Origin: Trichormus sp. M33_DOE_039
GTDB lineage: Bacteria > Cyanobacteriota > Cyanobacteriia > Cyanobacteriales > Nostocaceae
Direction: 5' to 3'
Length of the DNA stretch: 64,000 nucleotides
Assembly (NCBI GenBank): GCA_015296085.1
Contig: DVDT01000004.1
Coordinates: 1-64,000, forward strand
The position numbers and the translations under genes are program-made. The stretch's first letter is position 1. Each line of letters starts with the position of its first letter. The notes beneath the pieces are model-generated. The model searched no databases and had not been told where the DNA came from. It saw only the letters and a program-made list of their open reading frames with translations. This document shows, piece after piece, positions 45,515-54,048 of the stretch.

Positions 45515-47146
45515 TTACCAATAGAGTAGCCACTGCCCATTGTGATATACGCCGTGACCTTGTAGCGTAATGCGTTCATCACCGGGGTGAACTTGAGCGA
45601 TCGCCGCAATTTGATGCAGTGAATGTCCGCCATGTATGACAATCTTACCTACATTGTAAGGATGAACCGTTTTATTTCTAAAGCGTTTCATCACTTCCAC
45701 ATCGCCTAAATAATTTGGGTCACGACCATCAGTATATTCTTCATAAGTTAAATCCCAAATATTCAAACCCCCGCCCAAATGAGGTAGTTTTATTGGCAGA
45801 GTAAAAGAAATTGTCCGTTGAAAATCTATATTTTCTTCGTCTTGCCAATTGAGATTCTGATACTGTAAATCAAAATGAACTGATGCTGTTGATTTCGTAA
45901 AAATCGCAGGTGTTTCCCAAACATGAAATCCTGGCAGAGCAAATTCAGGGTAATAACTAACTGGTGCTTGTAATTGTTTTTCTAGAGAATTTTTAACTAA
46001 CTCATAAATCTGACTAAAATGTTTTTGTAACAGAGGTTTATATTGTTTAGCTCTATTGTAATAATCACCTGCAAAGTCAGGTAAATTTAGAAAATCCAAA
46101 TAGGACGCTGTTCCCAATGTGAAAAAACTAGCTGGTTCTTGTCCTCTAGTAATCCAATGTTCTTTTAAGCTTTGAATAGTTGCATAAACTTCAGCACATT
46201 GTTTTTCCGATAAGATTTGCTCTGTGAGAATTTTATGATCAAGGAATTGTTTAATAGTATTTTGTTGAGTCAGCAATGCTAATAACGAATCAGTAATTCG
46301 TCCATTGGCTCTAAGATCATAACCATCATATCCCGGCATCGGATTAGCTTCTAAACACCAATATTGATGGTCTTCAGTCACCTTAAAATCCCAACCAGCA
46401 AACTGTAACCCAAAGGCAGCAGTAGCTTGAATAATTTGTTTAGTTAGAGACTCAGGTAATTCCCAAGGAAAATATTTCGCCTCTTGATAAGAACGACGAT
46501 AATCAACTTGCTGACAGTTAATAATTTCCGCGTGAACCTGATCCCCAACTACATGAGCGCGGACATCCGCACCAGCAACATATCTTTGCAGATGTACTGG
46601 CCCTTGGGATGGGTGAAAATCGAAAAATTCTTCTGCTTCAACTAAGCGACTATCGGCACGAATACCCGATGCAGGTTTAACAATGGTTTTACCCAGACTA
46701 GCAAAAGCTGCCAAAAGTTCGGGATCAGAACTAGTGAGGCCGGGGGGAACATTGAAACCCCAAGATTGCAAGGAATATTCATGCAATGGTTTAGAAGAAT
46801 TATCAGTACGACCACCAGGACGATTAATCACTACGCCAGGAATATGTTCTAACCAAACACAAAGCGCAGCTAATAAACTCCGCCAACGCATAGCGGCAGC
46901 CGTGTCTGATTGCACACTGGAAAGGTCAATAATTCGGCAATAATAAGCACCATTGGGATCTAGAGTAAATTTTTTATCGCCTACACTCACCCAACTCATA
47001 CCATCATCAGGAAGCGTTAACCGCCAGTCCCCTGAAACAATCACTTCGCGGAGATTAATTGCTTGTACCTCAATACCACGTTTACCAGTTTCACGGATGA
47101 AATGACGAAAAGTGCGGTCTGAGTCAATGCCAATGGCGTAAATCAT
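45515..47146 (-). CDS. RimK-like ATP-grasp fused to 2OG-Fe(II)-oxygenase-like domain
   Basis: A 543-residue two-domain protein. Residues 1-305 form a pre-ATP-grasp and ATP-grasp ligase: VVINRPGGRTDNSSK, TIVKPASGIRADSR, VHLQRYVAGADVRAHVVGD and FAGWDFKVTEDHQYWCLEAN, with the last Asp, Glu and Asn as Mg ligands. The C-terminal part begins near LSEKQCAEVYATIQSLKEHW and carries a facial-triad-like HFD in STASVHFDLQYQ, a distal His in GGHSLHQIA and an Arg in DERITLQGHG. That is the order of a 2OG-Fe(II) oxygenase. The start ATG at 47146 overlaps the upstream TGA as ATGA. Predicted cytosolic; substrate unknown. Confidence 0.75.
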   Translation of the reverse strand: MIYAIGIDSDRTFRHFIRETGKRGIEVQAINLREVIVSGDWRLTLPDDGMSWVSVGDKKFTLDPNGAYYCRIIDLSSVQSDTAAAMRWRSLLAALCVWLEHIPGVVINRPGGRTDNSSKPLHEYSLQSWGFNVPPGLTSSDPELLAAFASLGKTIVKPASGIRADSRLVEAEEFFDFHPSQGPVHLQRYVAGADVRAHVVGDQVHAEIINCQQVDYRRSYQEAKYFPWELPESLTKQIIQATAAFGLQFAGWDFKVTEDHQYWCLEANPMPGYDGYDLRANGRITDSLLALLTQQNTIKQFLDHKILTEQILSEKQCAEVYATIQSLKEHWITRGQEPASFFTLGTASYLDFLNLPDFAGDYYNRAKQYKPLLQKHFSQIYELVKNSLEKQLQAPVSYYPEFALPGFHVWETPAIFTKSTASVHFDLQYQNLNWQDEENIDFQRTISFTLPIKLPHLGGGLNIWDLTYEEYTDGRDPNYLGDVEVMKRFRNKTVHPYNVGKIVIHGGHSLHQIAAIAQVHPGDERITLQGHGVYHNGQWLLYW

Positions 47147-47931
47147 GAGAATAGAACCTCCAAGAGTGCAGGAGCAAGAGCAGGCCAAACAAATTGAATT
47201 TGTTCCATTAAAGGGAAGGAATCAATACGGGCAATAGTTGCGGTTTCTAAGTTTTCGGAAATGCTCCAGGTGACAGTGGCGAATGTTAGGTCTAAATTTC
47301 TCATTAGGGAAATACTTTGTTGTTCTAGTGCTAAGTGTTCAAGGGGAACGGTGGTAGAACGCCAAGCTTTATCTTCTAAGACAACAACAATTTCATACCC
47401 AGGATCAATATCTGCCCAACGTCCCCGATAAGGCCCTTCTCCTTCAGGAATATTAGGGTAAGCGGTAGTGTTATAAGTAACTAAATCTTGGACGTACCAT
47501 TGTTGATTAATTTTGGCAGTATGCGGCGGTAAAATTTGGGAAGAAAATATCTCAATATCGTTTTCTTGATAGCCTGCGCGTACTGCTGTTAACACAGAAG
47601 AATAGGAAGTTTTACCCCAAATACTATGTGTTGTGGGACGGTTAATTACTGGTGATTTATTTAGTGTGGCAGCCGCCCATAAAGTTGAGAGACATTCACC
47701 GTAGATAAATGAATCATCAAAACTGGTTCTGATGGTAGATGGTGATTGAATTCTCAGTAAAATCGGGATATCGGGAGTGACAAAAACCTGTCCATCTTCC
47801 ATACCAATAGAGAATAAACGAGCTGCATCACAGACATCGAAAATATCAGCCGTGTAGCCAGCTTGCTGCACTAAATCGAGAACTTCCGTACAAAAGCGAT
47901 CGCTGCGATCGCCTACAATGATTAAATCCAT
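47143..47931 (-). CDS. Degenerate ATP-grasp paralogue of its downstream neighbour
   Basis: A 262-residue protein (ATG at 47931, MDLIIVGDRSDRFCTEVLD). It aligns by eye with the N-terminal half of the next protein: ILLRIQSPSTIRTSFDDSFI with its CRIIDLSSVQ region, SPVINRPTTHSIWGK with VVINRPGGRTDNSSK, and FATVTWSISENLETATIARI with FAGWDFKVTEDHQYWCLEAN. The D/E/N Mg ligands and the VKPASG Lys region are not conserved, so it is probably a non-catalytic partner. ATGA overlap with the ligase-oxygenase gene implies translational coupling and likely a complex. Confidence 0.62.
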   Translation of the reverse strand: MDLIIVGDRSDRFCTEVLDLVQQAGYTADIFDVCDAARLFSIGMEDGQVFVTPDIPILLRIQSPSTIRTSFDDSFIYGECLSTLWAAATLNKSPVINRPTTHSIWGKTSYSSVLTAVRAGYQENDIEIFSSQILPPHTAKINQQWYVQDLVTYNTTAYPNIPEGEGPYRGRWADIDPGYEIVVVLEDKAWRSTTVPLEHLALEQQSISLMRNLDLTFATVTWSISENLETATIARIDSFPLMEQIQFVWPALAPALLEVLFS

Positions 47932-47997
47932 AGTTTTTATTGATGAGATGGGCATGGGCATGGGGCATTGGTACAGGGTAACAATCTCCTCACTTTC

Positions 47998-48032
47998 CCC
48001 TACACCCCTACACCCCCATACCCCTACACCCT
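47998..48032. repeat. CCCCTACAC tandem repeats
   Basis: Short C-rich tandem units (CCCCTACAC, CCCTACACC, CCCATACCC, CTACACCC) lie between the small secreted protein gene and the degenerate ATP-grasp gene. The same motif occurs near 34200-34227. Confidence 0.6.
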
Positions 48033-48036
48033 TAAA

Positions 48037-48453
48037 TTAGAAAATCGGGTTATTGCCTTTGAGCAAAGACTTAGAACGAATATTTTGTAATTGTGCAGGC
48101 AGAAGTAATCTATCGGCTGGCAAGATTACGGGATCTCTAGAGTTAAAATGTCCACCGCAAGGATTATCGCAAGCTTCTTTGTTATCAGAACCTTTATCAG
48201 ACGCATCTTTACCTTTATCAGATGCTTCTTTCCCAGTCCCGCCATCTGTATTAAACACGGGTGATTTATGTAAATCTAACAAAGTATCGCGTCGGAAAGT
48301 ATCTTGAATAAAAGGCTGTTTTTGACGAACGTTAACTTGTCCAGGTGCAGGCTGTTGGGCTTTAACTCCAGCTATTGTAGACAACATCATAGTCGGAACA
48401 GTGAGACTCAGCATCAACAAGAACCGAGCCGACAACATAGTTTTGATATTCAT
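48037..48453 (-). CDS. Small secreted protein upstream of the ATP-grasp genes
   Basis: A 138-residue protein with a Sec signal peptide (hydrophobic residues 11-31, cleavage after VKA, then QQPAPGQ). The mature part has a short charged repeat (KEASDKG, KDASDKG, SDNKEA) leading to CDNPCGGHFNSRDP and a tail PVILPADRLLLPAQLQNIRS. No family recognised. It is 105 bp upstream of the degenerate ATP-grasp gene on the same strand, so it may be the substrate of that pair or an unrelated envelope protein. A Sec signal is unusual for a ribosomal-peptide precursor, which argues against the first view. Confidence 0.6.
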   Translation of the reverse strand: MNIKTMLSARFLLMLSLTVPTMMLSTIAGVKAQQPAPGQVNVRQKQPFIQDTFRRDTLLDLHKSPVFNTDGGTGKEASDKGKDASDKGSDNKEACDNPCGGHFNSRDPVILPADRLLLPAQLQNIRSKSLLKGNNPIF

Positions 48454-48583
48454 AATTTTGAAAACCTCATTGGTTCACAAAGTTGTTAATCAGCTTGTAT
48501 TTTGTGATTTTGCAAGCTGTTACTGTCCAATAGGTTTGACTATGGTGTTTTATGCAGGGGTTACACCAATTCACAATTCAAAA

Positions 48584-48762
48584 TTACGCCTGATGTGAAT
48601 TAGAAAAACCTTCTATATCCAAAAAATAGCCTATGCTTGGAGCTAATGAGACTCGGTAGGGGCGGGTTCACCGGGATCATCGTTAATTGTTCATGATATT
48701 TGATTAACCCGCCCCTACAAATGTCCACGGAATTATAAGATTTTAATTCACATTAGACGTAA
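48584..48762. mobile_element. 179-bp MITE-like element with 5-bp target duplication
   Basis: Terminal inverted repeats ACGCCTGATGTGAATTA and TAATTCACATTAGACGT differ at two positions. AAATT flanks both ends as a probable target duplication. Inside, GTAGGGGCGGGTT and AACCCGCCCCTAC form a second, perfect 13-bp inverted repeat. Non-coding; it fills most of the 48454-48791 gap. Confidence 0.72.
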
Positions 48763-48791
48763 ATTAAGAAATCCAGATTTCACAAGCTCCC

Positions 48792-48980
48792 CTACGTCCT
48801 CCGCTTCTTCGCTTTCCACGTTCCACCGTAAACGTAAAATGGGTTATTTTCACTCACATCAGTCCAACATTGAGGACAGACAAAAACCCACCCTCCACCT
48901 AATTCAAATTTCACTCTATACAAAATCGGTGCAGGGTAACTGCACCGATCGCATAATTTAACTCTATTTCTACCAGACAT
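48792..48980 (-). CDS. Small zinc-ribbon-like conserved protein
   Basis: A 62-residue protein (MSGRNRVKLCDRCSYPAPIL) with CDRC and CPQC pairs that form a four-Cys zinc ribbon, a hydrophobic GGGWVFVCPQC strand and a basic tail KAKKRRT. I see it as a conserved cyanobacterial gene without known role. The ATG at 48980 is preferred; a GTG at 48989 overlaps the stop of the upstream PIN-TRAM gene. Either way the two are cotranscribed, and a nucleic-acid role beside a PIN-domain protein is plausible (inference). Confidence 0.7.
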   Translation of the reverse strand: MSGRNRVKLCDRCSYPAPILYRVKFELGGGWVFVCPQCWTDVSENNPFYVYGGTWKAKKRRT

Positions 48981-48985
48981 TACCC

Positions 48986-50062
48986 TCACGCCAATGCTGA
49001 AGCTTGGGGTTTGGCAAAAATCATCCGTCCGGCTGTGGTTTGTAATGCGCTGGTAACTACTACCCGCACTTCACCACCTACATAACTTCTACCTTCCTCG
49101 ACGACAACCATTGTGCCATCGTCTAAGTAACCAATGCCTTGGCTGGGTTCTTTCCCTTCTTTGAGAATCTTCAAGTCAAGGTTATCCCCTGGTAGATAGG
49201 TAGGACGAACTGCATTCACAAGGTCGTTTACATTTAACACTGGCACTTTCTGCACGCTAGCTACTTTCGACAGGTTGTAGTCATTGGTGAGGAGCGTACC
49301 GTTGATTTCTTGGGCAAAACGCACTAATTTGGCATCTACTGTGGCAATATCGTCGTAATCGGATTGGTTGATAATAATTCGATCTGGATATGCTTCCTTG
49401 ACACGGTTCAAAATTTCCAGTCCGCGTCTTCCGCGCACCCGTTTTTGGTCTTTACTCGCATCAGCAACTTGCTGTAATTCCTGTAAGACAAACTGGGGAA
49501 CGATGATTTGTCCTTCTAGAAATCCAGTTTCTAGTAGTGTTTCAATCCGACCATCGATAATACAACTGGTGTCTAAAACTTTGGTACTAGCGGGTTTGAG
49601 TGTCCCTTCTACTACCATCGTTTCGACTGTATTAGGATTAATAAAGCGCAACAAACCCCTTCCGTGGGTGTCGGCTAAATTCATACCGGTGACTGACAGG
49701 ATAATACTACCAACTACTGCTACTAGTGGTTTAATAAAACTAAAGTCGGCTGGAATTGGCAGTAAAAATAATGGAGCTAGCATTAAGTTTGCTAACAATA
49801 ACCCAATCACCAAGCCAATGGCACGCGTTAGAATTACTTCTAGAGGCATTTCTCGGACTTGGGCTTCTAAACGGCGGTAGGTCGTTTGAAAACTCAGCCC
49901 GACAGCACCGCCAATGATGGCGGCAAAAACTGCAACAGTAAGGCGTAAAGCATCGAGATTCGTAACGCGATCTAACGTCCCGTTGGGTAGTAGATCGGTG
50001 CTGTAGAACCCGATGCCTGCTGCTGCCAGGATAAATGAGAGAATGATAATAGCATCAAGCAT
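48986..50062 (-). CDS. PIN/TRAM domain membrane protein (YacL-like)
   Basis: A 358-residue protein. Residues 1-130 hold four membrane helices (start MLDAIIILSFILAAAGIGFY). Residues 165-290 form a PIN domain: VLDTSCIIDGRIETLLETGF, then VPQFVLQELQQVADA, KRVRGRRGLEILNRV, DAKLVRFAQEINGTLLTNDY, with the expected acidic metal ligands of a nuclease. The C-terminus (GIGYLDDGTMVVVEEGRSYV, then VVVTSALQTTAGRMIFA) is a TRAM domain that binds RNA. It is predicted to be a membrane-tethered RNase-like protein, conserved in cyanobacteria and Gram-positives. Confidence 0.92.
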   Translation of the reverse strand: MLDAIIILSFILAAAGIGFYSTDLLPNGTLDRVTNLDALRLTVAVFAAIIGGAVGLSFQTTYRRLEAQVREMPLEVILTRAIGLVIGLLLANLMLAPLFLLPIPADFSFIKPLVAVVGSIILSVTGMNLADTHGRGLLRFINPNTVETMVVEGTLKPASTKVLDTSCIIDGRIETLLETGFLEGQIIVPQFVLQELQQVADASKDQKRVRGRRGLEILNRVKEAYPDRIIINQSDYDDIATVDAKLVRFAQEINGTLLTNDYNLSKVASVQKVPVLNVNDLVNAVRPTYLPGDNLDLKILKEGKEPSQGIGYLDDGTMVVVEEGRSYVGGEVRVVVTSALQTTAGRMIFAKPQASALA

Positions 50063-50310
50063 GGTTATGATGTATTCCTGCGATTGTTTTACTCAATCAA
50101 GTCAAATAATGTGAATTTACTCATTGAGAGCAAGCAATATTTAATTAGATTAGAGTGTGATGCAGGGAATGTCTGCAAATATTATAACTAAAGACCTTTC
50201 TCTTAATATTTTTCATAGTTTTGTCAAAAAACAATAAAAAGTTGTAAAGAAACTACTTATTTTCATTATTTCTAATTTTCTGTCAATAAAATTCTTTTTT
50301 CTACACAAAA

Positions 50311-51489
50311 ATGCCACAAGTTAATGACTATAGCATTGTCAGTTCTGCTTATATACACATTCCGTTTTGCAGGCGACGGTGTTTTTATTGTGATTTCCCG
50401 GTGTTTGTGGTGGGCGATCGCTTGCGGGGAGAAAATTCTGGTAACATTTCTCGATATGTTGAAGTATTGTGTCAAGAAATCGCTACTGCACCAGTTTTTA
50501 GTCAACCACTGCAAACTATTTTCTTTGGTGGTGGAACTCCTTCGCTGTTATCCACAGAACAGTTAGCACAAATCTTAAAGATATTAGAAAGGCGGTTTGG
50601 TATTACTGCTCATGCTGAAATGTCGATGGAAGTAGACCCTGGAACATTTGATTTAGACCATATTACAGGCTATCGTGATGTGGGTGTAAATCGGGTAAGT
50701 TTGGGTGTACAAGCATTGCAAGCAGAATTACTCAAAGTAGCTGGGCGATCGCACTCGGTAGAAGATATTTTTGCAGCTGTAGAATTAATTCACCAAGCAA
50801 AAATTCCCGAATTTAGCATAGACTTGATTTCTGGACTGCCGCATCAGTCTTTAGATCAATGGCAGGATTCTCTCTCCAAAGCGGTAGCAATCGCACCCAC
50901 TCATATATCTATATATGATCTCACCATCGAACCCGGAACACCCTTTGGTCGTTACTATCAACCAGGAGATACTCCCCTACCCACAGATGAAACCACTGTC
51001 AAAATGTATCAACTGGCGCAGCAAATCTTAACATCTGCGGGTTATGAGCATTACGAAATTTCCAACTATGCCAAACCAGGACATCAATGTCAACATAATC
51101 GGGTGTATTGGGAAAATCGCCCTTATTATGGCTTTGGCATGGGTGCGGCGAGTTATCTAGAAGGGAAACGCTTTACTCGTCCACGCACGACTAAGGAGTA
51201 TTATCAATGGGTGGCAGCAGGTTGCGTGATTGATTGTGAAGTCACACCATCAGAAGAAATATTATTAGAAACTTTAATGTTGGGTTTACGTTTAGCTGAA
51301 GGGGTGAATCTAACCGCACTCACTCAAAAATTTGGTCAACAGCAACTAGAGGTAATTTACAAATGTCTCAACCCATACGTTGAACAAGGTCTGGTAGAAA
51401 TCACCAAGGGAAGATTGCGGTTATCTGACCCCCAAGGGTTTTTATTTTCTAACGTGGTTCTGGCAGATTTGTTTAGTAATTTAAGTTAA
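50311..51489 (+). CDS. hemW: Radical SAM heme chaperone HemW
   Basis: A 392-residue radical SAM protein of the HemN superfamily. The cluster motif is HIPFCRRRCFYCDF, with CxxxCxxC but without the extra Cys of true HemN, and the protein is shorter than HemN; both mark HemW, a heme-trafficking factor. Other blocks: FFGGGTPSLLS, MEVDPGTFDLD, SIDLISGLPHQSLDQW, HISIYDLTIEPGTPFG and YEISNYAKPG. The gene starts 248 bp from the divergent PIN-TRAM gene. Confidence 0.92.
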   Translation: MPQVNDYSIVSSAYIHIPFCRRRCFYCDFPVFVVGDRLRGENSGNISRYVEVLCQEIATAPVFSQPLQTIFFGGGTPSLLSTEQLAQILKILERRFGITAHAEMSMEVDPGTFDLDHITGYRDVGVNRVSLGVQALQAELLKVAGRSHSVEDIFAAVELIHQAKIPEFSIDLISGLPHQSLDQWQDSLSKAVAIAPTHISIYDLTIEPGTPFGRYYQPGDTPLPTDETTVKMYQLAQQILTSAGYEHYEISNYAKPGHQCQHNRVYWENRPYYGFGMGAASYLEGKRFTRPRTTKEYYQWVAAGCVIDCEVTPSEEILLETLMLGLRLAEGVNLTALTQKFGQQQLEVIYKCLNPYVEQGLVEITKGRLRLSDPQGFLFSNVVLADLFSNLS

Positions 51490-51566
51490 CTCGTCTTAAT
51501 ATCTTCTTAATCCTGCTTTGATTCCGGGTTGGTAGGTTTTCCTAGCATATGTGAATCAGAGTAGCG

Positions 51567-53132
51567 GTGAGTATGGAATTTATCAATGGCGATCGCCTGC
51601 TCAAACGGCGTAATTTTTTGCTGGGTGCAAGCTTCTTGACAGGTTTAACAGTCGCTAGTCAATGGCAGCCTGTGATGGCGCGAGGGAGGTTTTCTGACTA
51701 TCCATTTAAGCTGGGTGTTGCTTCTGGTGATCCTTTACCCGATAGTGTGGTGTTATGGACTCGTCTTGCCTCAGAACCCCTGAATGGCGGCGGAATGCCA
51801 CCTGTAAATGTACCCGTGCGTTGGCAAATTGCACGGGATGAAAACATGAGACAGGTTGTACAGCGAGGCACAGTTTTGGCAATGCCACAGCTAGGTCATT
51901 CCGTCCACGTTGATGTGCGGGGATTAGAGCCTAATCGTTGGTACTGGTATCAATTTGCAGTTGGTAGCGAAGTTAGCCCCATCGGTCGCACGCGTACAGC
52001 CCCCGCAATTTATAGTTCCATTCAACAGCTAAACTTTGCCTTTGCATCCTGCCAAGATTGGCAAAACGGCCTCTATACAGCCTACAAACACATGGCGAAA
52101 GAAGACCTAGATTTAGTTGTGCATCTAGGCGATTACATCTATGAATACGGCCCCGAAACTGGTGCGCCACGTCAGCATATCGGCCCAGAAATCATTACCC
52201 TAGCTGACTACCGCAACCGTCATGCACTTTATAAAACCGACATAGATTTACAAGCCGTTCATGCTAATTTTCCCTGGGTAGTTACTTGGGATGACCATGA
52301 AGTAGATAACAACTACGCCAACTTAATCCCCGAAGATAGCCAAACCCCAGAAGCCTTTGAACAGCGACGAGCCAATGCTTACCAAGCTTATTATGAGCAT
52401 ATGCCATTGCGCTTATCTTCCCTACCCAGGCAATCTAGTATGCTGCTGTATCGGCGGTTGACCTTTGGTGATTTAGCGGAGTTCAATGTCTTAGACACGC
52501 GCCAGTACCGTACAGACCAACCTTGTGATGATGGACTCAAACCTTTATGTGATGCAGCTGTAGCTCCCCAAGGGACTATGACAGGTGCAGCACAAGAGGA
52601 TTGGTTACTTCAGGGACTAGATAAATCACAAGCACGCTGGAATGTAATTGCCCAGCAAACTATATTGGCTCAATTTGATTTTGATCCTCGTCCTGGAATA
52701 CAAATATTTAACGTTGATCAATGGGATGGTTACGTAGCAGCCCGGAGGAGGTTGTTAAACTTCTTAGAACAGCGTAAACCTTCTAACCCAGTGGTCATAA
52801 CTGGCGATATCCATTCCAGTTGGGTATTTGACTTAAAAGCTGATTTTAATAATCCCTTATCACCAACCGTAGGGACTGAGTTTGTCGGTACTTCTATTAC
52901 TTCCGATTTTCCTACTAGTTTTATTGCCCCAGTACAAGCTGCACTCAGTGGTAATCCACATACAAAATTCTTTGATGGTGCTTACCGTGGTTATGTACGT
53001 TGCAAATTGACTAGAAACGAGTGGCAAAGTGATTACCGTATTGTCTCCAGCATTCTTGACCAGAATGCTACTATCAGTACCCTAGCTTCCTTTGTAGTGG
53101 AAAACGGAAAAGCTGGCGCACAAAAGGCTTAA
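51567..53132 (+). CDS. phoD: Alkaline phosphatase PhoD family, Tat-exported
   Basis: A 521-residue phosphomono/diesterase of the PhoD type. The Tat signal has R14 and R15 in KRRNFLLGASFLTGLTVAS. Metal-site blocks follow: FAFASCQDWQNGLYTAYKHM, LDLVVHLGDYIYEYGP, VVTWDDHEVDNNYAN and ITGDIHSSWVFDLKAD, which supply the Asp, Asn and His ligands. It should act in the periplasm in phosphate scavenging. The start is a GTG at 51567; an ATG at 51573 is equally possible. No Pho-box-like direct repeats were recognised upstream. Confidence 0.92.
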   Translation: MSMEFINGDRLLKRRNFLLGASFLTGLTVASQWQPVMARGRFSDYPFKLGVASGDPLPDSVVLWTRLASEPLNGGGMPPVNVPVRWQIARDENMRQVVQRGTVLAMPQLGHSVHVDVRGLEPNRWYWYQFAVGSEVSPIGRTRTAPAIYSSIQQLNFAFASCQDWQNGLYTAYKHMAKEDLDLVVHLGDYIYEYGPETGAPRQHIGPEIITLADYRNRHALYKTDIDLQAVHANFPWVVTWDDHEVDNNYANLIPEDSQTPEAFEQRRANAYQAYYEHMPLRLSSLPRQSSMLLYRRLTFGDLAEFNVLDTRQYRTDQPCDDGLKPLCDAAVAPQGTMTGAAQEDWLLQGLDKSQARWNVIAQQTILAQFDFDPRPGIQIFNVDQWDGYVAARRRLLNFLEQRKPSNPVVITGDIHSSWVFDLKADFNNPLSPTVGTEFVGTSITSDFPTSFIAPVQAALSGNPHTKFFDGAYRGYVRCKLTRNEWQSDYRIVSSILDQNATISTLASFVVENGKAGAQKA

Positions 53133-53265
53133 GAATAAACTTAAAATCAAGGCCAAGGGGAAGAGCGATCGCCTTTCCCTTCTGATCTACAACAAATAAA
53201 GTGTTGTGTTATATTGGCAGTACTTGCATTAGCCAAGTATTAAACATAGTTGAGAGTAAACTGTT

Positions 53266-53754
53266 ATCGTAATCCAAAAGCAACTAATTAATTCACAAAT
53301 CAGGTCTCCTCAAGTCTTCTTGATTGACCATGAAAATAATAATCGGGGACTCATCGATACACATGAGGCTCTACAACTAGCAGAAAGCCTAGAGCTTGAC
53401 CTAGTTGTAGTTTCCGAAGGTAAAGATGCCCCAGTCGCCAAGATTGTCAACTACGGTAAGCTTCAGTATCAAAAGAAAAAGCGTCAGGGACGCAGTGCTA
53501 AACCTACGGTCAAGGAAGTTCGGCTTCGTCCGAATGTAGGTGTGGCTGATTACAACTTACGCATCGAGCAAGCTGTTGGGTGGTTGAGTAAAGGCGATTC
53601 TGTCAAGTTTGTGATTCGTTTACGCGGTCGAGAACATCAATATCGTGAACAAGCTGGAGAACTGTTAGAGCGGATTGTCACTGCTCTAGGTCAAGTTGGT
53701 AAAGTCCAGTCGCTTGATAAACGTTCACTGGTTGCTCAAGTCATTCCTGCGTGA
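53266..53754 (+). CDS. infC: Translation initiation factor IF-3, probable non-AUG (ATC) start
   Basis: A 162-residue IF-3 that prevents premature 50S joining and checks start-codon choice. N-domain: INSQIRSPQVFLIDHENNN and ALQLAESLELDLVVVSEG; linker KLQYQKKKRQ; C-domain: VKEVRLRPNVGVADYNLRIE and FVIRLRGREHQYREQAGELL. The family sequence begins well before the first standard start (TTG at 53320), and the frame has no ATG, GTG or TTG between the upstream TAA at 53257 and 53320. The best start is ATC at 53266, nine bases after GAGAG. A rare initiation codon is the basis of IF-3 autoregulation in Escherichia coli (AUU), so the same control is likely here. Confidence 0.85.
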   Translation: MVIQKQLINSQIRSPQVFLIDHENNNRGLIDTHEALQLAESLELDLVVVSEGKDAPVAKIVNYGKLQYQKKKRQGRSAKPTVKEVRLRPNVGVADYNLRIEQAVGWLSKGDSVKFVIRLRGREHQYREQAGELLERIVTALGQVGKVQSLDKRSLVAQVIPA

Positions 53755-53762
53755 TCTAGTCC

Positions 53763-53852
53763 TACACTGCCGCTAGTACGGTGAGTGTAGACTTCTCAGG
53801 GAATTCGGGTATCCCGTCAGATAAGAATTAAACTTTAAAGTCGGGATGCCCC
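53763..53852 (+). ncRNA. Two hairpins downstream of infC
   Basis: CTACACT/AGTGTAG with inner CCG/CGG (53763-53791), and GGGTATCCCG/CGGGATGCCC (53808-53817 with 53843-53852), then ATTTTTTA at 53872. They could be a structured 3' end or terminator, or a small RNA. No known RNA family recognised. Confidence 0.4.
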
Positions 53853-54048
53853 ACTGACTCATTTTTTATTATGATCACTGCGTTGTGTTGCGCTTCAAAG
53901 AACACCCGCACGCATATTGATACTATCGTTAATGCAGTTTTTGAGGGCATTACATAAATGCCTAGTTACCTATTTTAACATTTTTGTGGGATGGGCCGGA
54001 CAGCTATTGGTGTCAATTTAAGGCAGATGCCCAAATGTCAAGAGACAT

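Noticed and set aside
48037..48453. Firm call of the small secreted protein as a RiPP precursor
   Set aside because: It has a normal Sec signal peptide and no recognised leader or core motif; only its position supports the idea.
49368..49880. 170-codon plus-strand frame opposite the PIN-TRAM gene
   Set aside because: Antisense shadow of a strongly conserved gene; Ser/Thr/Ile-rich composition typical of shadow frames.
50311..51489. Annotating this gene as a second hemN
   Set aside because: It lacks the extra Cys after the CxxxCxxC motif and the HemN N-terminal signature; it fits HemW.
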